From contig CAKAKS010000298.1 in NCBI GenBank assembly GCA_916700875.1, positions 124,001-188,000 of the forward strand: DNA of 64,000 nt. Direction: 5' to 3'. Under the pieces are notes generated by a model that worked only from the letters and a program-made list of their open reading frames with translations, had not been told where the DNA came from and did no database searches. This document shows, one piece after another, positions 46,438 through 58,389 of the stretch (positions are counted from its first letter, which is position 1; the number at the start of each line of letters is the position of its first letter). The position numbers and the translations under genes are program-made. Source of the DNA: Sebastes aleutianus. Its lineage: Eukaryota; Chordata; Actinopteri; Perciformes; Sebastidae.

Positions 46438-49400
46438 ATGGACAGACTGTCCCTTCAGTCTCCGCTCAGACCCCTCAGTGTTTTTGTTTTCTATCTTCTC
46501 CTAGCACACTCTTGTAGAGGTAACTCACAATTAGATATTTGATCAAAGATAATAATAAAATCATATCAATACATACTATTAAATGTGGGACATAAGCATT
46601 TATCCAAATACTTCTCCTCTCAAGACAAAGTGATAAAACCTTACAGTGGCATCATCTGGCATTTCAAACATTTTGAGGAATTGTGTCCAGATGTTTATTC
46701 TCTTCACAAAGTGACCACATCACTTCTGGCTCTGTGACAGCAGGTGGATGTTCTTTTGGGGCTAAAACTTTCAAATCCACCACAGAACACTCTTTGGAGG
46801 ACTTCACATGAAATTAGGATTGCAAATAACATCTGCACTTTTAATTTATTTTGAAAATAAATTAAAACAGTCTTGTTGGATATAGAGCCTTTTGACATGA
46901 AGACATGTACCTGCTTCCTACTGTAGGAATTAATAAACATATCTATTTCTTTCCAGGTCAATCTCAGTTAATTGGTCCACTTCAGCCAATATTGGCAAGA
47001 GTAGGCGATGACATCATTTTGCCATGTCATCTGAAACCTGCAGAGGATGTTGTTGCCATGACGTTGGAGTGGAAGAGACCGGACCTGGTGTCTGAATTTG
47101 TCTTAGTATGGCGTGATGGTCAGGACTTTGTGCTTACTAAAAATCCATCTTACAAGGAACGAACATCGCTGTTCATTGATGAACTGAAGCGAGGAAACAT
47201 TTCACTGAAACTCTCCAAAGTACAACTCTCTGATCAGGGAACATATGAATGCTTCATTCCAGACCTGGATAAACAATCTTTTGTTAAGCTTGTTGTTGGT
47301 GAGTAGACACAAACAGTATGTGTGTATTTCGGAGTTTCAGCTGCAATATCTTTGTGATTATCATATATATTTGTACTACAGTAGTTAAATGATGAAGTGT
47401 TGGAATTTTGCCAATAATGAAGTAAATATCTGTACTATTATACACTATAGTGTACTATTATTCATAATTACAAATTCATTAATGGCAAAATTCATTTGAC
47501 ATTTGATCCCTTTAGTGTTAGTTAAGAGTTCATAAAACAGCTTCATTTCATAATAAAATACAAAGAGCTAGCTACAAGTAAAAGGCTGATTCTGGTCACT
47601 TAAAACATCCAACTGAGGATTTAAGAAGCTGAATAATACTTAAATACATTAAATTGATTAAAGCTCCATTTTTATCATCATGCTAGTGTAGAACTCCTAA
47701 AAGTCCTAAAACAAATCACATTAACGTGGGATCAGGAAATGTGAATTTTGTGCAAGATGCTTTTAATTATTAGCTTTGCAATTGTGCACATTTCTAAAGT
47801 TGTTTAATCAGGTTATTTTTTATTTCATTAACTTGATTTTGAGACCGTTATTATTGTTTTGTTTTTTTCCTTCCAGTCGAGTCTGAGTTGATCGGTTCAC
47901 CTCAGCAAATAGTGGCAACAGTTGGTGATGACGTCATTTTGCCATGTCATCTGGAACCTGCAGTGGATGTTGCTGCCAGGACATTAGAGTGGACGAGACC
48001 CGACCTGAACCACAGCTTTGTCCACGTGTGGCGTGACGGTCAGGACCTCATACATGTTAAAGATCCATCCTACACAGGAAGAACATCACTGTTCACTGAT
48101 GAACTGAAGCACGGAAACATTTCACTGAAACTCTCCGAAGTGAAACCTTCTGATGAGGGGAGATACAAATGCTGCATTCCAGATATGAATACAGACTCTT
48201 TCATTGAGCTTGTTGTTGGTAAGTGGACACACTTATCTTAGTACAGCCTCCACACACAGAACTTCTTATTTGTGGAAATCTAAAGCTGGACAGACTAGTT
48301 ACAGTTATTCAGCTATGACTGGACAATCGCTGCTTGGGGAGGAGTTTAGCAAACAGGCATTGAATAACAAACCAGACTAAGAGTCTACTGCCACACTACC
48401 GAATGGCTGTACAGTATGTTTGACACGGTAGTGCATTAAGTTAAATGCCAACATCAGCATGCTAACATGCTCACAATGTCAATACTAACATGCTGATGTT
48501 TAGCAGGTTTACCTTTTTTAAATGTTTCCTTTTGCTCTGCATCAGGTTCTGTCTCCTCACCGGTTATATTTTTAGCGGGGATGATGTGATTTACTGTTTT
48601 ATTTTCAAATTGCTAAGGTTTTCTAAAAATGTAATGCTATTTTTTGTTTTATCATTTCAGGTGATTTATTTAATCTCAAGTCCACTTCTGTTCCCATCAA
48701 TACTGGTTTGGCTGTTAGTTTGGCTGTTTGCATCATCATGTTCATCCTCCTGCTTCTCTTTGTTTTGTGGAAATGGAGACTAAACAGAATCAGTAAGTCA
48801 CACATTTATTAATAAAAGTTATTCTTACAGGTTTTATTGGGAATACTGATATGTATTATGCAAATTCAATTTTAATTGAAAAAGTCAGCATTTTACAGGT
48901 TTTATGGTGTTGATAGAAAATGTGATGGTATGTCTACTTTTATTACCAATCAGTCACATTGTTAGATGTTTTATTTTTATAACCCATTTTATACCTCATT
49001 GTAGACTCAAATGTCTCATATGCTGTGATATGAACATGTCTTTTATACTTTAACTCTACTGCCTTTATGTTTTCACACAGAGACAAAGAGAAGCTGCAGG
49101 GATCAAACTGAAAAAGGAGAAAAGAAGAACGGTTCTGAAACTAATAAAAGTGAAGATCAGTGTGTTACTGAAGAAAGAGAGAGAGAGCAGCTCATGACAC
49201 ATGAAACAGTGGAAATGGAGGTTCTGAAGGGAAACAAGCAGAAGAAGATCAAACATGTAAGTAAAGAAACAGGACATTACTTTAGCAGAGGGAGAAAGAA
49301 ATCAAGAGCAGGAAAAATAGTGTTGATCTGAGCAAGTTGAGCAATAAACAGGATCTGTGTTTTCAAAAGAATAAAGAAGAGAACAATAGCCACAGAAGAG

Positions 49401-52400
49401 GCACAATTCAGACAAAGAGATGAAGATGTGAGCAAACGTGAAGCAATTTAACACAAGTTAAAAGTCATGAAGTATCGAGGTGATAAAACAATGTTTAGTA
49501 TCTTTTAGAGCAGTTAAAGAGCCCAGCGTCTCCAGGACCTCATACTGAACATCAGGGTCAAACACTTCTCACATTAAAAGAAACACTAACAGATGAATAT
49601 ATGTTTATTGTGTATCTGTGTCTGATTATGATTTACTAACAGTTGAAATCAACATCCATCTGTCTGTCTGTTAGCTGAAGGACAAACAACAAGCAGCTGA
49701 CATGAAGTTGAAGAAGACTAATGAAGAGCTGAAGCATCAACTGAAGCTGAAGGATGAAAGGATCAGCCAGCTGATGAAAGATGTAAACACCCGTATACAA
49801 ACACCTACACATCACTCAGATCAACACAATGTTACGCTGTCGGTGCTGTTCACTGAAAAAGATAAAGTCTCTTTTGAAATACAATTGTTTTAATTCTCAT
49901 CAGAATAAAGAACAATGAAGATGTTTATTGAGGTCACAAAAATAGAGTCCAATCTACTTCACACTAGGAGGGTGTAACGATCAGGACCAGAGGACATGCA
50001 GGGACAAGATTGGTGCAATTTTGTTTAATATTAATAAACTTTGAATAAACCTATCTGGTAATTAATACATCTGATAAGTGTATTTCATCAGTGTTTCTGA
50101 CCGTGAGTAGCCAGACTTGAGTGTGTTTTTACCAGTGAACCAGACTGAATTTCACCGGTGTTTCTGAGTAGTCGTGATGTGACTCAACTATATCAGGTGT
50201 ATTACTGAGGACCAACGAAGAGCAGAGTTGAGTGTTTAGTTGTTTGTATGATCAGTTCTCTAGAAAGCTGCAAGCAGCAACACCACAGACCAAACATTCA
50301 GCCTGTTGTGAACAGACATGTTCTGGATAGACACTGAACTAGTAATACAAATGTGTATAACTATTCAGTTACATTCTTCTTGCAGGTAGTAGGTATGGTA
50401 TTTTATAAATCTAAAGCAGAAGCATCTCTGTATTCAGTATTGTTGATGTAACAGATGATAAATCAGTGTTATGTTTCCAGTATTAATCCACTCAGAGTAA
50501 ACTGAGTCAAACTGTCTGAGTATGAACAGGTTTCATCATCCAGCTGATCACAATGAGAATTCATCCAGATATTAATGTGAACATTTACTTCACCTCTCCT
50601 CTCTCCCACTTTAACAAACAGATCCATGATCAGCAGCAGAAGAAGAAAGAGGAAGCTGAGAGAGATCTGAAGCAGCTGATGACCAAGAACACTGAGGTTC
50701 ATCTTTTCACCAAATCATTGTTTTATCTTCTCCATGTGACTTTGATTTGTTGCTGAAACCAACGTGATCAAACTAAACATGAGAGCAAATCTGAGAATAT
50801 CTGAAACACAAAGAAGTGAAACAGTAAATCTATTTATTCACATTAAATCTAATCTTTGATCAAATGTGATAAAGATTAGATTTTTATTGATGTACTTTTT
50901 GTTCTGCTGAATCATCTTGATGAAACTTATTTTGAGACATTCTGTGTTATTCTCTAATTACATGTGTAATTCCTCAGTTAGATCACACACTGAATGTTAA
51001 ACCTGATATTTACAGTCTAGATGTGCTCAGAGTAAACAGGTTAAACCTGAGACTAACTATGTGCACATTATCACAACATCCAACCAATCAGAAACTAGTT
51101 CATCAGGATATAATGTGGACTAAATTACAGTGATATGTCCATTATTATGACTTATAGATTGTGAATGAGATCAAATGCAGAGATAATCAGACTTGATTCA
51201 TTAACAGGTAAAACTCTGCAGTCCTGAAAGGTTTTATGAAAGCAGAAGAGCAGCAGAGATAAATAATAACTAAATAATAAATAATAACTAAATATCTAAC
51301 AAGAATTCAAACAGACTTATTTGGGATGAAGCAGGTCGTTCTGTTTGAAGAGTCAACACCATTCACACATACAGAGCAGATGGAGATTTAACCTGGTTTA
51401 ACAATACAGAAACAGTAATGTGACTACTGGAACAAATCATCAGTTCATTATGATGTCAAGAAGAAATTTAACACAAGTTAAAAGTCATGAAGTATCGAGG
51501 TGATAAAACAATGTTTAGTATCTTTTAGAGCAGTTAAAGAGTCCAGGGTCTCCAGGACCTCATACTGAACATCAGGGTCAAACACTTCTCACATTAAAAG
51601 GAACACTAACAGATGAATATATGTTTATTGTGTATCTGTGTCTGATTATGATTTACTAACAGTTGAAATCAACATCCATCTGTCTGTTAGATGAAGGACA
51701 AACAACAAACTAACATGCCGATGAAGACTAATGAAGAGCTGAAGGAGACAAAACATCAACTGAAGAACAAGAATGAAGAGATCAACCAGCTGAAGAGAGA
51801 AGTACACATACACAAACACACACACACACACACATAACTCTCATCAGAATGAAGAACAATTGAGATGTTTATTATGGTTGCAAAAATATTTGCAGGGGGG
51901 AAAAATGTACCAAAGGACAGTGTCAAATTTGATGCAATGTGGACAAGCGACATGTTCAATATGTATAAACTTTGAATAAACAAGTGACATCACTCTGAGC
52001 TTTAGTTCTCTGCAGACTGAGTCCAGCATGTCATCAGCAGCAGGTCTTTACAGGCAGCAGCTCATTGACTGAACTTCACTTCTGCTGCTGGATGCTGGAT
52101 AGAATAACGTTACAACCAAACTAGTCTGAGTGGATAGTCTACAGGGACAGCACCACTCTGAACCTGATACTCATCTAGTGTATGTTTTTACCATACTAAC
52201 TTAAACGACCACCTGTATTACTGAGGACCAACGAAGAGCAGAGTTGAGTGTTTAGTTGTTTGTATGATCAGTTCTCTAGAAAGCTGCAAGCAGCAACACC
52301 ACAGACTGAGCATCGGGCCTGTTGTAGACATGCTTTTCATGGGCACTGCACTAGTACTAATAATACAAATCTGTAAAACTATTTAGTAACATTCTTCCTG

Positions 52401-55400
52401 CAGGTAGATAGCTACATACAGTAACCAACAAATATTTTATAAGTATGATATTTAGAAAATTCAAAGAAGAAGCATCTCTTTATTGAGCATTGTTGGTTTA
52501 ACAGTGGTTTAAACAGTAAAAACAGTTTAATGATTAATGCGCTGGTTGGTTCAGGGGAGACCTCAGCGGGTGTTTCCAGTATAAATCTACACAGAATAAT
52601 TAAACCTGAGTCAAACTGTCTGAGTATGATCAGGTGTCATCATCCATCTGATCACAATGAGAATTCATCCAGATATTAATGTGAACATTTACTTCATCTC
52701 TCCTCTCTCCCACTTTAACAAACAGCTCTGTGATGAGCAGCAGAGACAAGAGGAAGCTCGTAGAGAACTGAAGCAGCTGATGACCAAGAACACTGAGGTT
52801 CATCGTTTTCTCTCAAATCATTGTTTAAACTTCTACATGTGACTTTGATTTGTTTCTGAGACAAACATGATCAAACTAACCATGAGAACAAATCAGAGAC
52901 ACTAAATAACTGAAACACAAAGAATTGAAACAGTAAATCTATTTATTCATATCGAATCTAATCTGTGATCAAATGTGATAAAGATTAGATTTTTATTGAT
53001 GTACTTTTTGTTCTAATGAATCATCTTGATGAAACTTATTTAGAGACATTCTGTGTGTTTAAAGTTCTTATTTTCTAATAACATGTTGAATTCATCAGTT
53101 AAGTCGTTCACTGATTGTTAAACCTGATATTTACAGTCTAGATGTGCTCAGAGTAAACAGGTTAAACCTGAGACTAACTATGTGCTCATTATCACAACAT
53201 CCAGCCAATCAGAAACTAGTTCATCAGGATATAATGTGGACTAAATAAAGTACTGAAAGAAACTAAATGTCTCTCTCCATCTCTCTTTACTTCCAGATTG
53301 AGAAGAAGCTCCAGGAGGAGAAGACTAAAAGGGAGGAAGCTGAGAAAGAAGTGGAGAACCTAAAGAAAGAGATGGAGGACAAGAGCAGATCAACCACAGA
53401 ATCTCTCATTGTCGTTGAGGTCAACCAACACTACAAACATGTCCGTCTCATAAACAAGTCCCCTAAGGTAATGGTGTTTGTGTTTGTATGAACACTGTAT
53501 AAGTACTTTATAAGTGTGTAGAATATGTACAGCAGTACGTTAACCAAGTGCATCCTGGGATATTCTGATGGGACAAACCAAGATAATGACCTGATGTTTA
53601 CCCCAGAATCACTTTCTCTTGATTTCATGTGGAGAAGGAAATGACATACAATAATTTATAAACACAATGGATTCAACTGTAACACATTATGTATTAGTCT
53701 CTTTTAGTCTCATCCTCCCACTCGTACCTAATTTCCTTCCTACAGGACCAACCACTGGGAGGCTGGAGGTTAGAAATGCAGGTCAACAGAAAACCCATCT
53801 CATACACATTTGAGAAATCATTCAAACTCAAGTCTGGAAGCAAAGTCACTGTGAGTCTTTGTTGATTTCTCAATTTATGGTGTTGCATTTTTCCTTTTTT
53901 CTTCTTTCTTTCACCTTTGTTGTTGAGTTCCATTTGGAATAAAAGGAAATAATTATAATAATAATAACAATAATAACATATTTGTATTACTTTAATGATT
54001 CAGTAGCTGCATCCCAAAGCTCTTATTTGTCGTTTCCTCGCTCCTCGATCCTCGCTTGAACCGGAAGTTGTTCTTGTGCGCCATCTTGAAGACCGTCCAA
54101 AAGCTCTTATTTGTGCACCGAGGAGCGAGGAGCGAGGAGGCTTGCCAGAAGAGCGATGAGCGAGGATACACGAGAGCATCCTCCAGTGTTTCCTTCACGG
54201 AAGTCTTTTACCGACCGACACGCCCCCTTATTGGATATCAGTTACTGATTGGACGCTGTTGCTGATAGACACGCCCCCTTATTGGATATCAGTTATTGAT
54301 TGGACGCTGCTGCTGACCGGACTGATCTGATAACTTTACCTCTCAACATCACTGAGTTTTATACCGGAGTGAAGACAGATCACAGATTAAAGGTTTTATA
54401 TTTTAGTTGTCTTCTGATTCACCATCTAGTTATAATGTGTGTTAACTGAAGCTCTGAACAGCAGCAGAAGGACCTGCAGTAGCTCTGCTTCTTCCTTCAG
54501 TGAAGCAGTCTGTCACTGAAAGAGCTTTATAAAACCTGACAAACAGACTTAGAATAACTTTCTGCATTTATTAGAATGGTTTTTATTTTCATGATCTGTT
54601 ATTTCCCCGTTAACTTTTATTAATGATACTATTAAAGTCAAAGCGAGAAGGAGGGTCTGTCTTTTACACCTTTTACATCATTTATCCTCATTTCCATTCA
54701 GTCACATGAGGCTGATGATTCCTGAACGTCTGGTTTGATATGAGTTACATCATTTACATTTTCCCTTTAGCCTAATAAATAATGTCCAGTGTTCAAAAGA
54801 CACCATAGTCATATTCTGGGTTATGAAATAATGAACTCACAATCAGAATATCAATAACTACAGACGCTAATAATGAATAAATAATATAAAGATATTGATC
54901 CAGTAGAGATGGTTCCTGGTCCTCTAAGCAGGACTCAGTCCACAGTAGAAATACAGACTGCAGCTTGCACTTGTCTTTATTAGTATTAGATCAGTTCAGA
55001 CATAAACAGCTGTTAAAGCCCACTGACAGCTGATCCAGATGTGATCAGCTGATCCAGCTGCGATCACCGGCTGCTGTCATCAGAAACGGACGTCGCTTCA
55101 CGTGACGCTTCAGAGGAACAGCGTCTCATTTCTCTTAAAACGTATTTCCTCGTTTCCTCTCTCCTCGCATGGTTTCCTTGCGTCTCTCCATGCTTCCCTG
55201 GTGGGAGGGACTAAGACGCAAGGATGAGATGCAAGTGAGGGAAACGGGGATGCAATTAAGAGCTTTGGGATGCAGCCAGTGATTCTGTTTGTAAGTCTGT
55301 GATCTTTGTATTTACAGATGTGTGGCACCGGTTGGTTTCAGCGCTATGACCTGTGGTGGAAGGACTTCACACCCTGGAGCTCTGGAGACAATCTGAGGTT

Positions 55401-55464
55401 CTTCCTAATCAGTGACACTGGCGTCCGACATGAACTCAGTTCATACTCAATGAGTGGTTATTAA
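46438..55464 (+). CDS. Gene F: butyrophilin-like receptor with two V domains, coiled-coil stalk and lamin tail domain
   Basis: Predicted protein of about 620 residues. Exons: 46417-46519 (ATG 46438), 46957-47298 (V1), 47877-48218 (V2), 48661-48792 (membrane), 49081-49256, 49675-49782, 50622-50696, 51691-51801, 52726-52797, 53297-53467, 53746-53850, 55318-55464. Frame is kept throughout. The leader has VFVFYLLLAHSC. Compared with B and C, it has gained a second V exon, lost the C-type exon (relic at 48546), and lacks the first three coiled-coil exons, so the stalk is the shortest. The membrane and juxtamembrane exons are conserved. The last intron carries a 1.27-kb element. Like its relatives it has no SPRY domain or signalling tyrosines. 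Confidence 0.85.
46957..47298 (+). CDS. Gene F first Ig V-set exon
   Basis: 342 nt, phase 1 to 1. Features: ILPCHLKP, LEWKRPDL, ERTSLFIDELKRGNIS, DQGTYECFIP. It is six codons longer than the B and C V exons at the 5' end (the QSQLIGPLQP region). The donor is GTGAGT. Confidence 0.9.
47877..48218 (+). CDS. Gene F second Ig V-set exon
   Basis: 342 nt, phase 1 to 1. Features: ILPCHLEP, LEWTRPDL, GRTSLFTDELKHGNIS, DEGRYKCCIP. The extra Cys next to the conserved one (KCC) is also present in H and could form another disulfide or a dimer bond. It looks like a tandem duplicate of the V exon. Confidence 0.9.
48546..48595 (+). pseudogene. Relic of the Ig C-type exon in gene F
   Basis: After the acceptor GCATCAG come about 40 bases matching the start of the B and C exons (GTTCTGTCTCCTCACCGGTT), then a TGA within 50 bases and an abrupt change to sequence matching the downstream intron. 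The rest of the domain, about 240 bp with the GWYPEP core, is deleted. H has the same relic at 63738. Confidence 0.85.
48661..49256 (+). CDS. Gene F transmembrane and juxtamembrane exons
   Basis: 48661-48792 encodes the stem and helix (GLAVSLAVCIIMFILLLL) ending FVLWKWR. 49081-49256 encodes the charged tail (KRSCRDQTEKGEKK, EEREREQLM). V2 ends in phase 1 and the membrane exon starts in phase 1, so losing the C exon did not disturb the frame. Confidence 0.88.
49675..52797 (+). CDS. Gene F coiled-coil exon array
   Basis: Four phase-0 exons: 49675-49782, 50622-50696, 51691-51801, 52726-52797, in two alternating types (KKTNEELKHQLK and QQKKKEEAERDLKQLM kinds). Intron sequence of the third type is left at about 51000-51126 without its exon, as in gene B at 18295-18480. 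Confidence 0.78.
53297..55464 (+). other. Lamin tail domain of gene F (exons 53297-53467, 53746-53850, 55318-55464)
   Basis: VVEVNQHYKHVRLINKSP fits the first lamin LTD strand. The middle exon is 105 nt, starting DQPLGGWRLE with ISYTFEKSFKLKSGSKV, close to the lamin TYRF...FTLKAG pattern. The last has DLWWKDFTPW and ISDTGVRHEL before TAA (55462-55464). The Ser-rich linker before the domain is shorter than in B and C. Confidence 0.82.
54006..55276. mobile_element. 1.27-kb non-autonomous DNA element in the last intron of gene F
   Basis: Perfect 20-bp terminal inverted repeats GCTGCATCCCAAAGCTCTTA are flanked by CAGT (54001-54004 and 55277-55280). Without the element the flanks rejoin as the ATTCAGTGATTCTG seen in gene B. 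Subterminal repeats of the GAGGAGCGAGGA kind and a tandem pair of about 50 bp (ACACGCCCCCTTATTGGATA, twice) lie inside. No transposase is visible. Confidence 0.8.
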
Positions 55465-56235
55465 TTTGCCAGCTGTCATACTCGTTTTCTTTTTTTAGAT
55501 TCTTATCTATTTGCTCCTTGAGAAAGTTACCATCAGAAACATCAGAATGCATTCTGAATTGTAAATAGTGATGTAAACATCAGGAACAGCATGACTCGGC
55601 TCTTCCTGTAAAAACACATATTGTAATGATCAGTAAACACTAGAGAACATCTCTGTTTGATTGATGAGATCAAACTTTATTACTTTTCTTCAATGACATT
55701 CTTGGAGGTGTATTCCATTTTTCTTTTGCTTCTATTTTTTATGTCGGCAGTGTCTTGTTAACCCACGTGGGCTGGCACCTTTTGGTGGATGCTGCTTTGA
55801 AAAAATAATTTACTTACTCTTCTTCTGGTAAATTCAACAATTCAAAATGTTTTGTTTGAAATTTGGTGGAAAGTCTGCTTTTGTGAGCTATGCCACTCAA
55901 AAACATGTATTCTGTATGTTTACTGGATTGAATATTTATATTAGATTTCCACAGATCTTTGTTATTTATGTGTTGTATTGTTTGTAATTCAATTTATAAT
56001 TTCAACACTAATTTTTTTTGTAATGAAGAGATAAAAAGATAAATATGCTTGATGTGTTCAGTCCAGATGCTGTACATTTATATCAAATTCCAAATATGTG
56101 TTGTTTTTTACATTTGTCCTGTGAGATACAACTATATAAAAACATGTAATTTTGTATTATAGAGTGATATTTGTACATTCTTACATGCTTGACTGAAACC
56201 ACTCAATCTTTTTTCATTCACATGTTTTCTGTTCA

Positions 56236-56241
56236 AATAAA
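56236..56241 (+). terminator. Probable poly(A) signal of gene F
   Basis: AATAAA in the same conserved tract as after B and C, about 770 nt after the stop, facing the gene G signal at 56391-56386. Confidence 0.5.
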
Positions 56242-56671
56242 CAAATAAGAATAGTCTGTGTATATTTTGCTTAAATACAAAATAAAGGAAGTAAAACAGT
56301 AAAAGATTGTATCTGCAGGTTGTGAACATTAATCTACGTTCTAAATTGTTGTGTAAACCAAAGCTGATCATCAATCTCAGTGAATTTTATTTTGAAGTCT
56401 AAAACTAAACATGGAACAACAACATGTACTGAGAAAACTGTCATCTGGCTTTTTAAAAATAGTCCATGCATCAGTCAGTACCTCTGTGGTTGTTAACCTT
56501 TCTGTGTGTGAGAAAGTCTAACAGCCACTGCAAGTATGAACAAGTAACACAGAGAAGTCTGACACCTTATAGCCAACTTGAACAAAGGTCAAAGTAAAGA
56601 CAGAAGATTAAATGTTAAAACGTCTTTTCTTGATGACCAAACGACCTTTGACCTGTAAACATGAGGACCAG

Positions 56672-58071
56672 TTATTTCTGCTTGACTCTGAGTTTCCCAC
56701 AATGCAGTAGTCCCACCAGCAGCAGCAGCAGAGCCACCATCACTATGGTGGACACAGTCCTCAAGACCAGGACCACATGTATGAAGTGGTCTGAGGAGGG
56801 ACACGTCTCTCTGTGAAGAGCTGCAGAGACAACAGGACACATCTGCTGTAACACCAGGACAGTATTAACAGGACGTAACAGGTCGTCTCTGAGGGCTTTC
56901 TGGAGCTTTACTCTGACACAAACTGAAAACTGATCCTCAAACTGACTTTCTTACCTAACCGGCTCTCTGGTGATCCTCCAGCTCCAGAGATGTCACACTT
57001 GTAGAGTCCTTCATCAGACCAGGAGACGCTGTGGATGGTCATCTCTCCTGTAGAGCTGCTCCTGATGAGGAGGCCATCTTTATAGAAATCAGCTGTGAGG
57101 TTGGAGGAAGTCGTCTTGTTCCTGCAGCTCAGAGTCACATCGTTTCCCTCCGTCACAGGGAGGACAGGACTCTCCAGGATCACTGAACCAGCTGGGAAAC
57201 AAAGGTTCTTTAGCCGGTCATGAAATGTTATGTTATGTGGGAGTTAGATGAGACAATTGATAAAAGTTTAATGTTGACAAAAACATCTCTTTTCATGTCC
57301 AAAGATAATCTGATGGATTTCATGTTATAACTTTTTTATAGAAACGTAAACCTACCAGTGACAGAGATGATAACACCGTCGCTCCTCTCTCCTCCTTCAG
57401 TCTCACACCAGTACTCTCCACCGTCTGCTGGATAGGCTCTATGAATGGTAAAAGCTGCTGTTGGCGTCTTAGTATCACAGGCTGAAATGAAGCGTGCCGT
57501 GTTCCTGACCCCTCTCAGCTGAGTGGAGCCATCCAGACCCTCGCAGGTCAAATAGACCGTCTCGTACTGAAGGAACTGCAGACTGTTTGAAACGATACGA
57601 AAAGCTGCATCTGAAACAGAACGACAGAGATCTGTCTCAAATTAAACACCCATGATGGACGAAACATGACTTCACAAAATTAAAACAATTAAATTAATAA
57701 ATAATTAAATAATTTTGGGAAGATATTGTTTAAATGTGGTCTTCTTTCAATACAAACTTGTATTCCCCAAATGTGAAACTTAACTATTCACACACACATT
57801 TTTACTTTGGCCCAATTCAAGGTTTGGTAAATTTATGAAAATCAAAAAGGTAGAATCTTATGTTACATCATGGAGACAGATATAAATGCTACTTACCGCT
57901 GTTCTGAATATGTTCACCCAGAAGAATGAACACAAGCATCACTGGATAGAAAACAGCAGTAAACTGTATATCAGACACAGTGTTCACAGAATATATCAAA
58001 CCTTTACAGAAGAAACAGAAACCTGAGAGTCAGTACTCACACAGTCTGATGCAGAGAGCTCTAACCTCCAT
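56672..58071 (-). CDS. Gene G: two-Ig-domain Fc-receptor-like membrane protein
   Basis: Transcript order: 58071-58041 (ATG, MEVRALC), 57941-57897, 57610-57356 (Ig 1), 57191-56955 (Ig 2), 56820-56672 (membrane, stop). Lengths and phases match D and E. It is very close to E, with Ig 1 changes such as Ala to Cys in FISACD and Asn to Ile in GVIISVT, and the donor side of exon 1 changed so that the second leader exon starts with Leu rather than Met. The core Cys pairs, the Arg in the helix and the short GKLRVKQK tail are intact. It appears functional. Confidence 0.87.
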
Positions 58072-58389
58072 GTTGTCTTGCTGCTGACTGTCTGAGCATC
58101 ACACTGAAGTCCTGTTTAAGTATATGACAACTTCCTCTTCCTCTTCCTGTCCAGTTCTTCCTGCTAGACTCACAGTGGCTTCAACATACCGTATTCTGCC
58201 TGTCTTTGAGTTATAAGCAATCATTCACAATCCTCTAAGTTTGATCTCAGAAATGCACACCAGCTGATTAATATCATGGAGGGGGGTGAATAGAAAACAA
58301 CCTTTAACACCCCCAGCAGTCATTATGAGTAGCTTGTTATGCCATTAGGTATGACTAATGTCTCTGCAACCCATTCTCAAATATCAATG

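Larger units (their letters stand above)
40905..48800. repeat. Segmental duplication, copy 1 (pairs with about 56395-64000)
   Basis: The whole interval from the gene E 3' end to the gene F membrane exon aligns in order with 56395-64000. Differences are scattered substitutions and a few insertions: a SINE at 43030, a hairpin element at 45973, and a short unique stretch near 62370 in the other copy. Identity looks very high, for instance in the 44560-44760 and 59854-60050 stretches. It could not be measured here. Confidence 0.85.
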
